From Pseudorhodobacter sp. MZDSW-24AT (GTDB lineage: Bacteria > Pseudomonadota > Alphaproteobacteria > Rhodobacterales > Rhodobacteraceae), in NCBI RefSeq assembly GCF_002794355.1, contig NZ_PGOI01000012.1:62001-126000 (forward strand): a stretch of 64,000 nucleotides of DNA. The letters run 5' to 3'. The notes beneath the pieces were generated by a model that worked only from the letters and a program-made list of their open reading frames with translations, had not been told where the DNA came from and did not search any database. The translations under genes were made by a program, and so were the position numbers. Below, in pieces: positions 1-8,389 of this stretch (the stretch's first letter is position 1; every line of letters begins with the position of its first letter).

Positions 1-1281
1 GATTGAAAAGTCGTGCGTTTGCGCCGTGCCAAAGAAGGACGCGACTTCACCGGCCGCATCTGCCGTCTGATCAGGGCTCTCCCGTCTTCCGGTTGCGCGC
101 GAAAGCGTGATCCGCCCACGCCAAGGCAGGCTCGGCTGAAATTGGGCGTCACTATAAGGGTCTGGCAGAGTGTTCCCCTCCATCTGATCCATCAGAATGA
201 AGGGATAAAACATGACGGACTGACCCTTCGCCTTCAGCGCCCGGATCGCCTCAATCACGCTTTGATCGGATGGTGTGCCTCCATAAATGGAGCTGCCACC
301 ACGTCTTGGCACTTCCTCGGCTTCGTTGCGAGAAATGCCGCCCGATCTCCACGGCATTTGCGCAGGATCTTGTGTTTTCTGCTCTACCTTGGGCCTGATC
401 TCGCAGTCCCCGCACCGCAAGTCATTGCCAAACCACGACACGACAAGCGATACCGCGCGGCAGTTCGGCAATTCACGCGTCAATTGGGTCAGCGAGGTGA
501 TCAGATCGGACTCACCGCTGGGCGCGTTAACGTTCAAGGCGCGCGAAACACCCAGATCCCCCTCAAACCAGACTTTCTGGGCCGCCAGCGCATATTCCCC
601 TGTTCCCGGAATCAACGCCACAGCACGAATAGCATCTTGGTAATCGGGCAGTTTGCTGGCCTCTGGGCCTTGCGCGCGACGCATAACCTCAAAGCTGAAC
701 TGCGGGACACGGTTGCCAAAGGCGCCCAGATCCAGCGTATCCACCACGACATAGGCTGTCCCACGATATGCGGGTGCGAAGTCTCCGATATGGGCTTCCA
801 ACAAAGGATCGGGAAGCTGACTTTCCGTCCCGTGATAGACACGGAGTGTCAAGGACGCGGGCGAGATCTCATCCCCATCCGCCCAAATGCGCCCGATGCC
901 CAAAATCTCACCCTCACACAGGGAAATCGCAAGACTCACCGAATATGCATATTGAACCGTTTTGGGCGATGGCATGCCCTTGCCGCCCGAAGTTTGGCGC
1001 GTCTCGCGAAAGGGTGAAGCCCAGATCACTTGCCCAGAAATCCGCATCCGACCCCACAGCTTGGCGATCGGCGCCCCTTCGCTCGCCCCCATCACATGAA
1101 ATCGGTCAATCCGTCCGATCTCCACCGCGTCCGACCCTGCCCCCAACAGCCTTTGGTCCAGCGCACGGCCCACTGTGGCACCAACCGCCCGGCCCAGAAC
1201 CGCCCCTGAAAGGCCAAGCACCGTGCCCCCAAAGCCCGAGCCCAAGGCGGCCCCGGCCGCGGCAAAAAGAATAGTCGCCAT
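1..1281 (-). CDS. GTA tail tip / host-specificity protein g15, 3' part outside window
   Basis: This is the start of the last and largest gene of the GTA structural cluster, the 'megatron' gp15 of the baseplate and tail tip. ATG at 1281 overlaps the g14 stop region (g14 TGA at 1282-1284). I translated the lowest 420 bases codon by codon and found no stop; the rest reads as one continuous protein, so about 427 residues of a protein normally well over 1000 are present. The N-terminus is Gly/Ala-rich and hydrophobic (MATILFAAAGAALGSGFGGT). Segments such as SRNEAEEVPRRGGSSIYGG match what I recall of Rhodobacter gp15. The missing C-terminal part carries the receptor and carbohydrate-binding regions in the family, so nothing can be said of specificity. 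Confidence 0.9.
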   Translation of the reverse strand, partial: MATILFAAAGAALGSGFGGTVLGLSGAVLGRAVGATVGRALDQRLLGAGSDAVEIGRIDRFHVMGASEGAPIAKLWGRMRISGQVIWASPFRETRQTSGGKGMPSPKTVQYAYSVSLAISLCEGEILGIGRIWADGDEISPASLTLRVYHGTESQLPDPLLEAHIGDFAPAYRGTAYVVVDTLDLGAFGNRVPQFSFEVMRRAQGPEASKLPDYQDAIRAVALIPGTGEYALAAQKVWFEGDLGVSRALNVNAPSGESDLITSLTQLTRELPNCRAVSLVVSWFGNDLRCGDCEIRPKVEQKTQDPAQMPWRSGGISRNEAEEVPRRGGSSIYGGTPSDQSVIEAIRALKAKGQSVMFYPFILMDQMEGNTLPDPYSDAQFQPSLPWRGRITLSRATGRRESPDQTADAAGEVASFFGTAQTHDFSI

Positions 1282-1761
1282 TCATTCGCCCTTTTCAGGA
1301 AAGCCGTAGACTGCAACAACGCGGCGCAACCATGGGTCAGAGAGTGAATTCTCGACGACGCCATAGCCGGAATATGCATGGATAAACCTCCCGCGCGGGG
1401 AGACTGCCGAAACGATGCCAAGATGCTTTGCAACGGCGTCATCCCGCATCCGGAACAACAAGACATCCCCCAACAAAAGCCGAGGCTCGGTTTTCAGCCG
1501 CAAAAAGTGATCGGCGGCGCGCCTGAGCACCTCATCCTTCGAGGGTTCTGCCCAATCCATGGAATAGGGCGGTGGCGCGACAGGCTCCGGGCCAATCACC
1601 GCGCGCCAAATGCCTCGGACCAAGCCAAGACAGTCAGTGCCCGCGCCGCAAGCCGAGGCCTGATGTCGATAGGGGGTGCCAAGCCAACGGCGCGCTTCCT
1701 CTACAATGCGTTCGGCCTGCGCAGCAGCGGCTTCTGCCTTCGCTCCCACAAGATCTGGCAT
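1282..1761 (-). CDS. GTA g14, NlpC/P60 cell-wall peptidase
   Basis: This 159-aa tail-associated peptidase is expected to cut recipient peptidoglycan during DNA entry. The NlpC/P60 signature is visible: the catalytic Cys lies in AGTDCLGLVRGIW (about residue 44), followed by GDVLLF and by HLGIVSA, which supplies the His. Its length fits phage and GTA hydrolases that consist only of this domain. It starts 4 nt after the g13 stop and ends 1 nt before the g15 ATG, so it sits within the tightly packed tail-tip gene run. I see no signal peptide, as expected for a particle protein. Confidence 0.92.
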   Translation of the reverse strand: MPDLVGAKAEAAAAQAERIVEEARRWLGTPYRHQASACGAGTDCLGLVRGIWRAVIGPEPVAPPPYSMDWAEPSKDEVLRRAADHFLRLKTEPRLLLGDVLLFRMRDDAVAKHLGIVSAVSPRGRFIHAYSGYGVVENSLSDPWLRRVVAVYGFPEKGE

Positions 1762-1765
1762 GCAG

Positions 1766-2629
1766 TCACCTCCGTCGGCTTCGACTTGGGCTTGACCGCA
1801 TCCAGTCCTCGCCCGGAATATGGGGAAACCCGCGAAAGTTCAGAAAATTGTCAAACTTCGCCTTGCAGGTCGACATCCGCTTGTCACACCCTGCCACGAT
1901 TAGAACCTGGTCCTGCGGCGCGGGCACCACACCGAACGCGTGCCACAGATCCAGCACCCGGCCTTCAGCGTCTAGCGCATCGGCCTTCACCCGCCCCACT
2001 TGCCCATGCCCCACCCCAGACAAAATCCTGACTTGCCCATCAGCAAACCAGCCCTCTGCAAATGAGCCCAAACCGGAAAATACCAACCGGCGTCCGTCGA
2101 TGATCTTTGCGATCGGCGCAGAGACAGACATCTGCGGCGTGGACAGATCCATCTTGCATGCGGCATCCCCAAGCACCGCGCCGCACGCGGCATGGTAGAT
2201 GCGCCCTGTCCTCACGTTAAGGCGTTCGGTCAGGCTGCGAAGTTCCACCCGGAACGCGCCTTCACTGCGGGTCAATTCACCGAATGTCCCACGCATCAAG
2301 ATCGTGCGGGCCGACACATCTGCCCAGTTGACCAGAAACGTGGTCACCTCCGCCCCATCATAGCGTCCCGCCAGAATGTCTTGCTCGCTTATGGCCTCCG
2401 CCGTCAGCGCCCCGGAAACCTCGGTGTTGTCCACTGCAAGCCCGGTGGTCATATCCAGCATTCCTGCGGTCAGACCGCTGCGCGCGACAAAGGTCACGCC
2501 ATCAAACATCAGATCACAGTCATGATCAGTAAAGCCGAGCGTCACCCCATCCCTGCGCTGAACCTGCCACGCGCGGCACAGAGTGGTTGACCCGGTCTTC
2601 AAATGCTCTTGCAATGCGGCCCGCGTCAA
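1766..2629 (-). CDS. GTA g13, DUF2163 baseplate hub protein
   Basis: The 287-aa protein matches the DUF2163/phage_BR0599 family, the GTA hub protein that carries an iron-sulfur cluster in the R. capsulatus particle. Cysteines that could serve this are in YHAACGAVLGDAACKMD, GCDKRMSTCKAKF and near the N-terminus (CRAWQVQRRDG). The best start is TTG at 2629, giving a TTGA overlap with the g12 stop (TGA at 2626-2628). The C-terminus FRGFPHIPGEDWM is characteristic of the family. Transcription and probably translation are coupled to g12. Confidence 0.9.
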   Translation of the reverse strand: MTRAALQEHLKTGSTTLCRAWQVQRRDGVTLGFTDHDCDLMFDGVTFVARSGLTAGMLDMTTGLAVDNTEVSGALTAEAISEQDILAGRYDGAEVTTFLVNWADVSARTILMRGTFGELTRSEGAFRVELRSLTERLNVRTGRIYHAACGAVLGDAACKMDLSTPQMSVSAPIAKIIDGRRLVFSGLGSFAEGWFADGQVRILSGVGHGQVGRVKADALDAEGRVLDLWHAFGVVPAPQDQVLIVAGCDKRMSTCKAKFDNFLNFRGFPHIPGEDWMRSSPSRSRRR

Positions 2630-3258
2630 ATCCGCACCTCCAGCACCGGCACATCCGGCACCTCGCCCGCCTGAAACGAGGCGATCGACGTCAGGATGCT
2701 GTCTGTGTCAAAGCGCACGGGCACATCGAACTCAAACCCGGCATAGACCGTCACCCCAAGATCGGGCGGCACCGAAAAGGTGATCTCGCCACGCGTATGG
2801 TCGACCGTGAATTCCGCCCCTTCCACTTTCGGGTCCCGGGCAACCGCCACCAGAACCGTTCCCACAACGGGCTTGGTGATTGGTCTGACATAGGTCTCGC
2901 TGCCGGATCGATAGGTCTTCGCCAAGGCAAACACCTTTTGAACACCATCGCCGGTGCCGATCACTTGGTCGATGGCGCTGGGCTTTCGCGATGGCGCGCA
3001 TGATTTATAGTCGGTCCAGTCCTTCCATCGAAAGCCATGCATCCTTCCCCGGCGCGCTTCGAAAAAGGCGATCAGGGCCTCGATGTCATCCAAGGTTCGC
3101 AAGCCCGCCCCCGCTTCATAGCGGCGGCGCGAATGAGCCCACGGCGTGTTGCGCTCTTCATGGCCGCTGGCCAGCGTCACCACATCCGTGCGCCGCTCCG
3201 GCCCCCCGACCGAACCAAAGCTGAGGTTGGCGGGAAATCTGATCTCATGAAACGCCAT
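2626..3258 (-). CDS. GTA g12, DUF2460 distal tail protein
   Basis: This 210-aa protein is the distal tail component (TIGR02217/DUF2460). I chose the ATG at 3258 over longer forms because GAGGAG lies directly upstream with good spacing and the family begins with MAFHEIRFP. The body contains HEERNTPWAHSRRRYEAG and FRWKDWTDYKSC, both typical of the family. It follows the g11 stop by about 10 nt and overlaps g13 by a TTGA junction. Confidence 0.92.
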   Translation of the reverse strand: MAFHEIRFPANLSFGSVGGPERRTDVVTLASGHEERNTPWAHSRRRYEAGAGLRTLDDIEALIAFFEARRGRMHGFRWKDWTDYKSCAPSRKPSAIDQVIGTGDGVQKVFALAKTYRSGSETYVRPITKPVVGTVLVAVARDPKVEGAEFTVDHTRGEITFSVPPDLGVTVYAGFEFDVPVRFDTDSILTSIASFQAGEVPDVPVLEVRI

Positions 3259-3268
3259 TTCCGGCTCC

Positions 3269-3922
3269 TCACCTGTTTCTTTGTCCCCGCGCCAACGCGC
3301 GCGAGGCCTGTGCCGCGATCTGGCTTTGACTGCGCTGGAACCCCTGAACATCCGGGGTCTGAATGTTCATCACCACCGTCACAGGGCGTCCGCCGCCCGC
3401 AGCCTGCACGCCCAGCCGCCCATCTGCACCGCGTGCCAGCGGCATGATGGCCTCTGGTCCCGCTTCTCCCATCAGGCCTTGTCCGCCTCGCATCGGGAAC
3501 CGGGTGGGGCTCGCCACAATGCCGCCTTTTGCAAAAGGCATCACCCGTCCTTGCGCAAAAGCGCCCCCGTTCTGAAACGGCAGCAGGCTTCCCATCGCGG
3601 CCGTCACCCCCTGTGCCACCAGTCCGCCGACGGCCCCCTGAACGGGCCGCATCGCGGCATTGTAAACGCCGTTGATCATGGATTGCGCCACGGTCCGCAG
3701 CGCATCCGACAGTTTCATTCCGTCAAAGATCAGCCCGTCAAACGCCCGCCGAAGCCCGCCGCCAATCCCGTTCGACAGGGTGTTCACCTCGCGCCCTGTG
3801 AACTGCAGGGAAGCTTGCAGGCTGACCAGCTCACTCTCGAAGGTGCCTACCATCGTTGACGAGGCCCCCAGCACCGCTTCCAAGGCCGCCACCTGCTCCT
3901 GCAGTTCTTCGATCTGCGCCAT
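3269..3922 (-). CDS. GTA g11, tape-measure protein
   Basis: The 217-aa protein has a predicted coiled-coil start (MAQIEELQEQVAALEAVLG), a Gly/Ala-rich hydrophobic centre (AVGGLVAQGVTAAMGSLLPF) and the motif GEAGPEAIMPLARGADGRLGV that is common in tape-measure proteins of GTA and lambdoid phages. It is short, which agrees with the short GTA tail. ATG at 3922 is preferred over the adjacent TTG at 3925 because AAGGAG is 7-8 nt upstream. Its first 92 nt overlap the end of the preceding chaperone gene in another frame. Confidence 0.88.
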   Translation of the reverse strand: MAQIEELQEQVAALEAVLGASSTMVGTFESELVSLQASLQFTGREVNTLSNGIGGGLRRAFDGLIFDGMKLSDALRTVAQSMINGVYNAAMRPVQGAVGGLVAQGVTAAMGSLLPFQNGGAFAQGRVMPFAKGGIVASPTRFPMRGGQGLMGEAGPEAIMPLARGADGRLGVQAAGGGRPVTVVMNIQTPDVQGFQRSQSQIAAQASRALARGQRNR

Positions 3923-4118
3923 CAAACCTCTCCTTCGCTGTATCAGGAAAAGCGGCGGCCAGTTCGGCCAGCCGCGCGCGGGTCAGCGGCGGGCTGCCTG
4001 CTTCTGCCCCCAGCATGATCCGCAGCTCCACAGGCGTCAGCCGCCAGAACTGTTCGGGCGGCAGGCCAAGGTGGAACAGGCCCACCCGGATCAGCCCGGG
4101 CCAGTCCATGCCGCTCAT
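3831..4118 (-). CDS. GTA g10.1, phage tail assembly chaperone (TAC/DUF2376 type)
   Basis: The 95-aa product begins MSGMDWPGLIRVGLFHLGL and continues PPEQFWRLTPVELRIMLG, the pattern of the TIGR02216 tail assembly chaperone. It starts in an ATGA overlap with g10. The family core ends near FPDTAKE, about residue 62. The last 30 or so residues are Gly-rich, come from the 92-nt overlap with the tape-measure gene in another frame, and look unconserved. It probably solubilises the tape-measure protein before the tail tube is built. Confidence 0.8.
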   Translation of the reverse strand: MSGMDWPGLIRVGLFHLGLPPEQFWRLTPVELRIMLGAEAGSPPLTRARLAELAAAFPDTAKERFDGADRRTAGAGGGLGSGAGGLVNDGRHLRE

Positions 4119-4435
4119 GTCTCCCCCGGCAAGGCAAAGGCCCGCGCCAGCAAAGCGGCCGCCACCCGCGCCGCCTCCATCGGTCCGCCGCCGATCTCCA
4201 CCGATCGCAAATCAGACGCCGTTCCGGTCCAGCCGCCGCCCCGCAACCCGGCCACCAAAAGCGCCACCACATCGCGTGAGGAAAAGCGCCCCGCCTCAAA
4301 CCGCTGGACAAGGTCAATCAATGACCCCACCGCCAGCGTCTCTTCCAACTCGGCCAAGGCGCCAAGCGTCAGCTTGGCCACGGTGGGGCGCCCATCCAGC
4401 ACCACCACCACCTCGCCCGTCCAAGGGTTCGCCAT
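4115..4435 (-). CDS. GTA g10, tail assembly protein
   Basis: This small protein (106 aa from ATG 4435; a GTG at 4438 would add one residue) corresponds to GTA gp10. Visible features are MANPWTGEVVVVLDGRPTVA, then AKLTLGALAELEETL and a C-terminal ARAFALPGE. The family is described as a gene transfer agent tail assembly component and is found almost only in GTAs and their prophage relatives. The start overlaps the g9 stop (TGATG) and the stop overlaps g10.1 (ATGA), so the three genes are translationally coupled. Confidence 0.85.
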   Translation of the reverse strand: MANPWTGEVVVVLDGRPTVAKLTLGALAELEETLAVGSLIDLVQRFEAGRFSSRDVVALLVAGLRGGGWTGTASDLRSVEIGGGPMEAARVAAALLARAFALPGET

Positions 4436-4848
4436 CACAGCGCCACAAAGCTCAGCGCACCCGCAGACGCGAGCGACATTTCATACGTGGCTTCTCCGTT
4501 GTGGCTGCCCGCATATTCGATCGCGGTGATCATGAACGCCCCTTCGACCACACCGAAATCGGGAATGATCACCTGAAAGTTCGGCACCTCACCGTCGAAA
4601 AAGATCTGGCGCGCGCGCTCGTCGGTGTTGGCATCCCGAAACACCCCCGAGCCGGAAATCGCGGCCGACTTCACCCCGGCGCCACCCAAAAGTTCGCGCC
4701 AGCCTCCAGCACTCTCCAAGCTGGTGACATCGACCGTTTCGGCATTGAAGCTGATCCGTGTGGCCCGCAGGCCCGCCACGGTTTCAAACATGCCATCCCC
4801 CGTCAGATCCAGCTTGAGCAGCAGATCCTTTCCGCTTTGCACGGCCAT
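4435..4848 (-). CDS. GTA g9, major tail tube protein (TP901-1 type)
   Basis: The 137-aa protein has the pattern of the phage TP901-1 major tail family: MAVQSGKDLLLKLD, then ETVAGLRATRISFNAETVDVTS, a central LESAGGWRELL and ANTDERARQIFFDG. It polymerises into the tail tube. ATG at 4848 has TGGAG 8 nt upstream. A short AT-rich gap of 33 nt separates it from g8, one of the few gaps in this gene run. Confidence 0.92.
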   Translation of the reverse strand: MAVQSGKDLLLKLDLTGDGMFETVAGLRATRISFNAETVDVTSLESAGGWRELLGGAGVKSAAISGSGVFRDANTDERARQIFFDGEVPNFQVIIPDFGVVEGAFMITAIEYAGSHNGEATYEMSLASAGALSFVAL

Positions 4849-4881
4849 AGATTAACTCCATTGTGAATATATATCAGAGCT

Positions 4882-5280
4882 TTAAAGCTCAATCATCACG
4901 CGGAACGTCAGGTCGATCCGCCGTGCCTCGCCTTCCGCCAGCCTCTTGGCCACGGCCTTGAGGAACCCAATCGCCACGACGCGCCCGATGCTCAGTGCGG
5001 GTGTCGCGCCAACCAGCCTTTCATGCACCGCGCCCGCCACGGTCTTGGCCGCCAGAAAGCCGCTGGCATCGCTGATCACGCTCACCGAAATCCGATGCTC
5101 GGCGCCACCGCCGCTCTTGTCAGACTGATCCAGAACCTCTTCAGGACCTATCAGCACAAAGGTGCCACTGCCCCCCGCCGGCGGCATCGCGTCCACCACC
5201 AGAACCCCCTCCAAGCCGGGGGCAGAAACCAGCAGGTCATAGACCGCCACTTGCAAGGCTGCCGCGCCAGCATAGCTCAT
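4882..5280 (-). CDS. GTA g8, tail terminator (DUF3168)
   Basis: The 132-aa protein starts MSYAGAAALQVAVYDLLVSAP and contains FVLIGPEEVLDQSDKSGGG, the usual layout of DUF3168 tail-completion proteins that cap the tail tube next to the head. I chose ATG 5280, which gives an ATGA overlap with the g7 stop, rather than the longer form starting at 5307. Confidence 0.88.
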   Translation of the reverse strand: MSYAGAAALQVAVYDLLVSAPGLEGVLVVDAMPPAGGSGTFVLIGPEEVLDQSDKSGGGAEHRISVSVISDASGFLAAKTVAGAVHERLVGATPALSIGRVVAIGFLKAVAKRLAEGEARRIDLTFRVMIEL

Positions 5281-5615
5281 CGCGCGGCCTCCTCGCGGGC
5301 AAAGCATGTCAGATACCGGCCCACCGCATCGCGCTCGGTGACAGCAAGGATCTGAAACACGCGCGCGCCCTCCCTAAGCCGCTGCCCCGCAACCGGCCGC
5401 CGCTCAGATCCGGCTGCCGCCCCCCGCAGCGTGATCCGATACGCCACGCTTGCCAGCATCGTCTCCTCACCCTTCGCATCCCGCCCGATGCCCGGCACGA
5501 TCTCGCCCCAAACGGTGCCGACGACCTCCCAAAGCGTAGCAAAGCCACCAGCCCCGTCCGCAGCCACCACGGGGCGCTCCAGCGTAAGCAGGCGGTTCAG
5601 ATGCACAGGCGTCAT
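5277..5615 (-). CDS. GTA g7, head-tail adaptor (head closure)
   Basis: The 112-aa protein (MTPVHLNRLLTLERPVVAAD) is of the phage head-tail joining / SPP1 gp16-like family. The WGEIVPGIGRDAKGEE segment and RITLRGA beta region fit the family. It closes the filled head and receives the tail. Both ends overlap neighbours by ATGA (g6 upstream, g8 downstream). Confidence 0.87.
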   Translation of the reverse strand: MTPVHLNRLLTLERPVVAADGAGGFATLWEVVGTVWGEIVPGIGRDAKGEETMLASVAYRITLRGAAAGSERRPVAGQRLREGARVFQILAVTERDAVGRYLTCFAREEAAR

Positions 5616-6214
5616 GCCCCACCTCCCCCCAGAACGCGAACCGTGCGCCAGCGCTCGATCAAGGCCTGCACCGTCAAAGGCAAGGCCGGACCACTTTGCC
5701 CGCCGGAATGCCGCATCTCGTAGAAGTCGGCGGCCAGCAGCAGCACCGCCTGTGCCAGATCCACCGGCACCGCCGTCCAGTCACTGCCAAAGCCTGCGTC
5801 AAATGCGATCTCGACGCTGCCGCCCTCAGGAACAGGGGGCAGGCTCTGCCCCGTCCCGCGCAAACGCGGCCGCGCCATATCGGGCTCAAGGGTGTAAAGC
5901 TCCGGCGCCACCACGAAAGCCACACCGGCGGCATCGCGCAGCGTCACCGACACCAATGCCGACACCGGCGCCATGGGCAAGGCCTGCGCCCCCCGATCCG
6001 CGCGCCAACGGTTCAGCCGCAACAGAAACCGCCGCGCCAGCAACGCCTTGCCGATGCGCCCCTCGATCACCGCAATCGCGGCCCGCAGATGGGCCGCCAC
6101 CAACCCATCTTGCAATCCGTCATCGGCAAAGCCGGTGCCCAGACGCAGATGATCCTTCATCGCCTGCACCGGCAATGCCTCGAGCGGCACCGCGGTCTGC
6201 TCGGTCAACATCAT
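5612..6214 (-). CDS. GTA g6, head-tail connector protein
   Basis: The product is about 200 aa from ATG 6214 (the next codon, 6211, is also ATG). GGAGAG lies about 8 nt upstream, which excludes the longer open frame to 6334. The sequence EALPVQAMKDHLRLGTGFADD and AAHLRAAIAVIEGRIGKALL matches the phage gp6-like DNA packaging/connector family. It docks under the portal. It is separated from the capsid gene by 148 nt, the widest gap inside the cluster. Confidence 0.88.
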   Translation of the reverse strand: MMLTEQTAVPLEALPVQAMKDHLRLGTGFADDGLQDGLVAAHLRAAIAVIEGRIGKALLARRFLLRLNRWRADRGAQALPMAPVSALVSVTLRDAAGVAFVVAPELYTLEPDMARPRLRGTGQSLPPVPEGGSVEIAFDAGFGSDWTAVPVDLAQAVLLLAADFYEMRHSGGQSGPALPLTVQALIERWRTVRVLGGGGA

Positions 6215-6362
6215 CCATTTCTCTCCGATTGCCCCACCTGAAAGATCGGGCGCGCGCCCCACACCGCTCTGTCGGAGGGGGAGCAGCCAGTCGGCGTGGC
6301 AAGGCCAGCGCGCGCCCGAAATCAACCCTGCCACCAGCGGGCGGCGGGCCGTCGCTGTGCCG

Positions 6363-7559
6363 TTACGACACCGCGATCTTCAGAAGCTTGATCGCGGCAT
6401 AATCGGTGACATCGCCCCCGACGCGCTTGTTGGCATAAAACAGCACATGCGGCTTGGCGCTAAAGGGATCACGCAGGATGCGCAAATCAGGCCGCTCGGC
6501 GATGGTATAGCCCGTGGCAAAATCCCCGAAAGCGATCGGATAGGCATTGGCCGCGACATCGGGCATATCCTCACAGATCAGCACCGGATACCCCATCAGG
6601 CGTGGTGGCTCCCCGGCCTGCAACCCGTCCGACCACATGAAGCGCCCATCGGCATCCTTCATCTTGCGCACAGCCCCCGCGGTTTTCGAGTTCATCACAA
6701 AGGTGCCGTTCGCCCGGTAATCCGCCCCCAGCGCATAGACCAGATTGACGATGCAATCAGCCGCATTGGTCGAGGCAAAATCCGCCGCCGCCCCGGTTGG
6801 CACATAGCCCAGCGATCCCCAAAGCCAGGCCGCCTGCGCCACCTTTGGCGGCAGCATGATCCCGCGCGGCTTGTCCACGCCATCGCCGTTCACAAAGGCT
6901 GCGGCCTCCGCGCGCAGGAACCGGGTGGCAATCTTGCCCGCCAGCCAGCCTTCAACATCAAAGGCACTGTCATCCAGCAACCGCTGGCTGGCCTTCGGCA
7001 TCGCCGACAGTTCATGCAGCTTGATCGAAATGCGCTCAAGTGCCGGGGTCGAGGTCTCGGCCTGCGCCGCCGTCTCGGTGGCCCAGCCCGATCCCACCTC
7101 CGTGCGGTCCACCAACACATCAAAGGACGAGGCGTCCACCTGCACCACATTGGCCACCGAGCGCAGCGACGAGGTCGACACCAACAGCGACCGAATGCTG
7201 TCCGCCGTCTGCGGGTCCACCAGATAGCCCCCGTCCGCCGCCACCGCGCTGTTCAGCGCCTTGCCTTCCAGCACCAGCCCCCGCAAGCCATCATCATCGC
7301 CCGAGCGCAAATAGGCATCGAACGCCTTCTGATGCGGGGCGTCCTGTTCGGCAGAAGCCGACAAGGCCGGACGGCCATAGGTCATCGTCTTTTGGTTCAA
7401 CATGGTCAGTCGCTCTTCCTGATGTTGCAGCGATTGTTTCACTTCGGCCTGAAACAGTTTGATTTCATTCAAGAACCCAGCCATCGCAGATTTCACCTCT
7501 GCACCCGGTTCCGGGGCCGTGGACACATCTGTCCCGGCCCGAGCCTTTCTCTCGGTCAT
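6363..7559 (-). CDS. GTA g5, HK97-fold major capsid protein
   Basis: This is the major capsid protein, 398 aa from ATG 7559. AGGAG lies 5 nt from that ATG, so the longer open frame to 7628 is not used. The N-terminal 100 residues form a predicted coiled-coil scaffold region (SAMAGFLNEIKLFQAEVKQS) that the g4 protease normally removes. The mature part begins near YGRPALSA and contains YLVDPQTADSIR and the HK97-type PVLICEDMPDVA...IAFGDF segment. It ends VTDYAAIKLLKIAVS, as in other GTA capsids. Confidence 0.95.
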   Translation of the reverse strand: MTERKARAGTDVSTAPEPGAEVKSAMAGFLNEIKLFQAEVKQSLQHQEERLTMLNQKTMTYGRPALSASAEQDAPHQKAFDAYLRSGDDDGLRGLVLEGKALNSAVAADGGYLVDPQTADSIRSLLVSTSSLRSVANVVQVDASSFDVLVDRTEVGSGWATETAAQAETSTPALERISIKLHELSAMPKASQRLLDDSAFDVEGWLAGKIATRFLRAEAAAFVNGDGVDKPRGIMLPPKVAQAAWLWGSLGYVPTGAAADFASTNAADCIVNLVYALGADYRANGTFVMNSKTAGAVRKMKDADGRFMWSDGLQAGEPPRLMGYPVLICEDMPDVAANAYPIAFGDFATGYTIAERPDLRILRDPFSAKPHVLFYANKRVGGDVTDYAAIKLLKIAVS

Positions 7560-7593
7560 CGTCACTCCTGATGTTTGAACGAAAGCCGGGGCG

Positions 7594-8142
7594 TTACCGC
7601 TCGGCCAGTTGGCGGCGCGCGTCTTCAAAAATCGCGGCCAGATCGCGCCAGTGCCAGCCTTCTTCCGACTTCGCCTGCACCCGCGCCTCGGAAAGCATCG
7701 GAAAGGTCACCAGCGACACCTCCCAAAGCTCCAGCTCCGACAAAAGCCGCTGGCCCTTGCCATTGCGTTCAGATTTCACCGTGCGATAGCCGATCGACAA
7801 GCCGTCGATCGCCCCCGCCGCCAGCAGTGCTGCCGCCTCCCGGCCTTGCGCCACTTCGGTCAACAGCCGTCCCTTGACCCAAAGGCCAAGCGCGTCCTCG
7901 CGCACCTCCTCCCAGATCCCGATCGGCTGCGCCGGGTCATGCTGCCACAGCATCTTGACCTTGCCGCCCTTGGCCAGAAGCCGCGCAAGCGATGCGCGAT
8001 ACGCCCCCGCTTGCACCACATCGCCCCCCTGATCCGGCACACCGAACAGGCTGGCATAGCCTTCAACGATCCGGCCCTCGGTCACCGTCAGGCCTTGCTC
8101 CGGTCGCAGATACTTCCGCTCCGGCGCGCCAAAATCCGTCAT
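7594..8142 (-). CDS. GTA g4, HK97-family prohead protease
   Basis: The 182-aa protease matures the capsid precursor. Family marks are GRIVEGYASLFGVPDQGGDVV near the N-terminus, MLWQHDPAQPIGIW (His) and LLAAGAIDGLSIGYR (Ser), giving the expected His/Ser active-site order. It sits between g3.5 (4-nt gap) and the capsid gene it processes (34 nt). Confidence 0.94.
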   Translation of the reverse strand: MTDFGAPERKYLRPEQGLTVTEGRIVEGYASLFGVPDQGGDVVQAGAYRASLARLLAKGGKVKMLWQHDPAQPIGIWEEVREDALGLWVKGRLLTEVAQGREAAALLAAGAIDGLSIGYRTVKSERNGKGQRLLSELELWEVSLVTFPMLSEARVQAKSEEGWHWRDLAAIFEDARRQLAER

Positions 8143-8146
8143 CGCG

Positions 8147-8389
8147 TCACCTCATTGCCGCCTGAAGAATGGCTTCGGCCCCCTGCGCCAGCAGAAAGGC
8201 CGCAACCCCATAAACCCCCAGCCAGATCCGCTTTTCCAAACGCTCCAGCACCGCGTCGATCTGGCCAAGCCGGAAGTCCAGCGCCGCCCAACGCTCTTCG
8301 GCCACCCGTTCATTCGCCTCGATCCGCGCCGCCGCCGCATCGAAACTGTCATACAGAAACCGTGACCCCCCGGGCTTGCGCACCGTCAT
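8147..8389 (-). CDS. GTA g3.5, small membrane-anchored protein
   Basis: The 80-aa protein has a helical, charged first half (AAAARIEANERVAEERWAAL) and one hydrophobic segment near the C-terminus (IWLGVYGVAAFLLAQGAEAI). The same position in Rhodobacter GTA clusters holds a small ORF called g3.5, whose role is not known to me. ATG 8389 overlaps the portal stop (ATGA), and codon use resembles its neighbours, so it is very likely expressed. Confidence 0.75.
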   Translation of the reverse strand: MTVRKPGGSRFLYDSFDAAAARIEANERVAEERWAALDFRLGQIDAVLERLEKRIWLGVYGVAAFLLAQGAEAILQAAMR

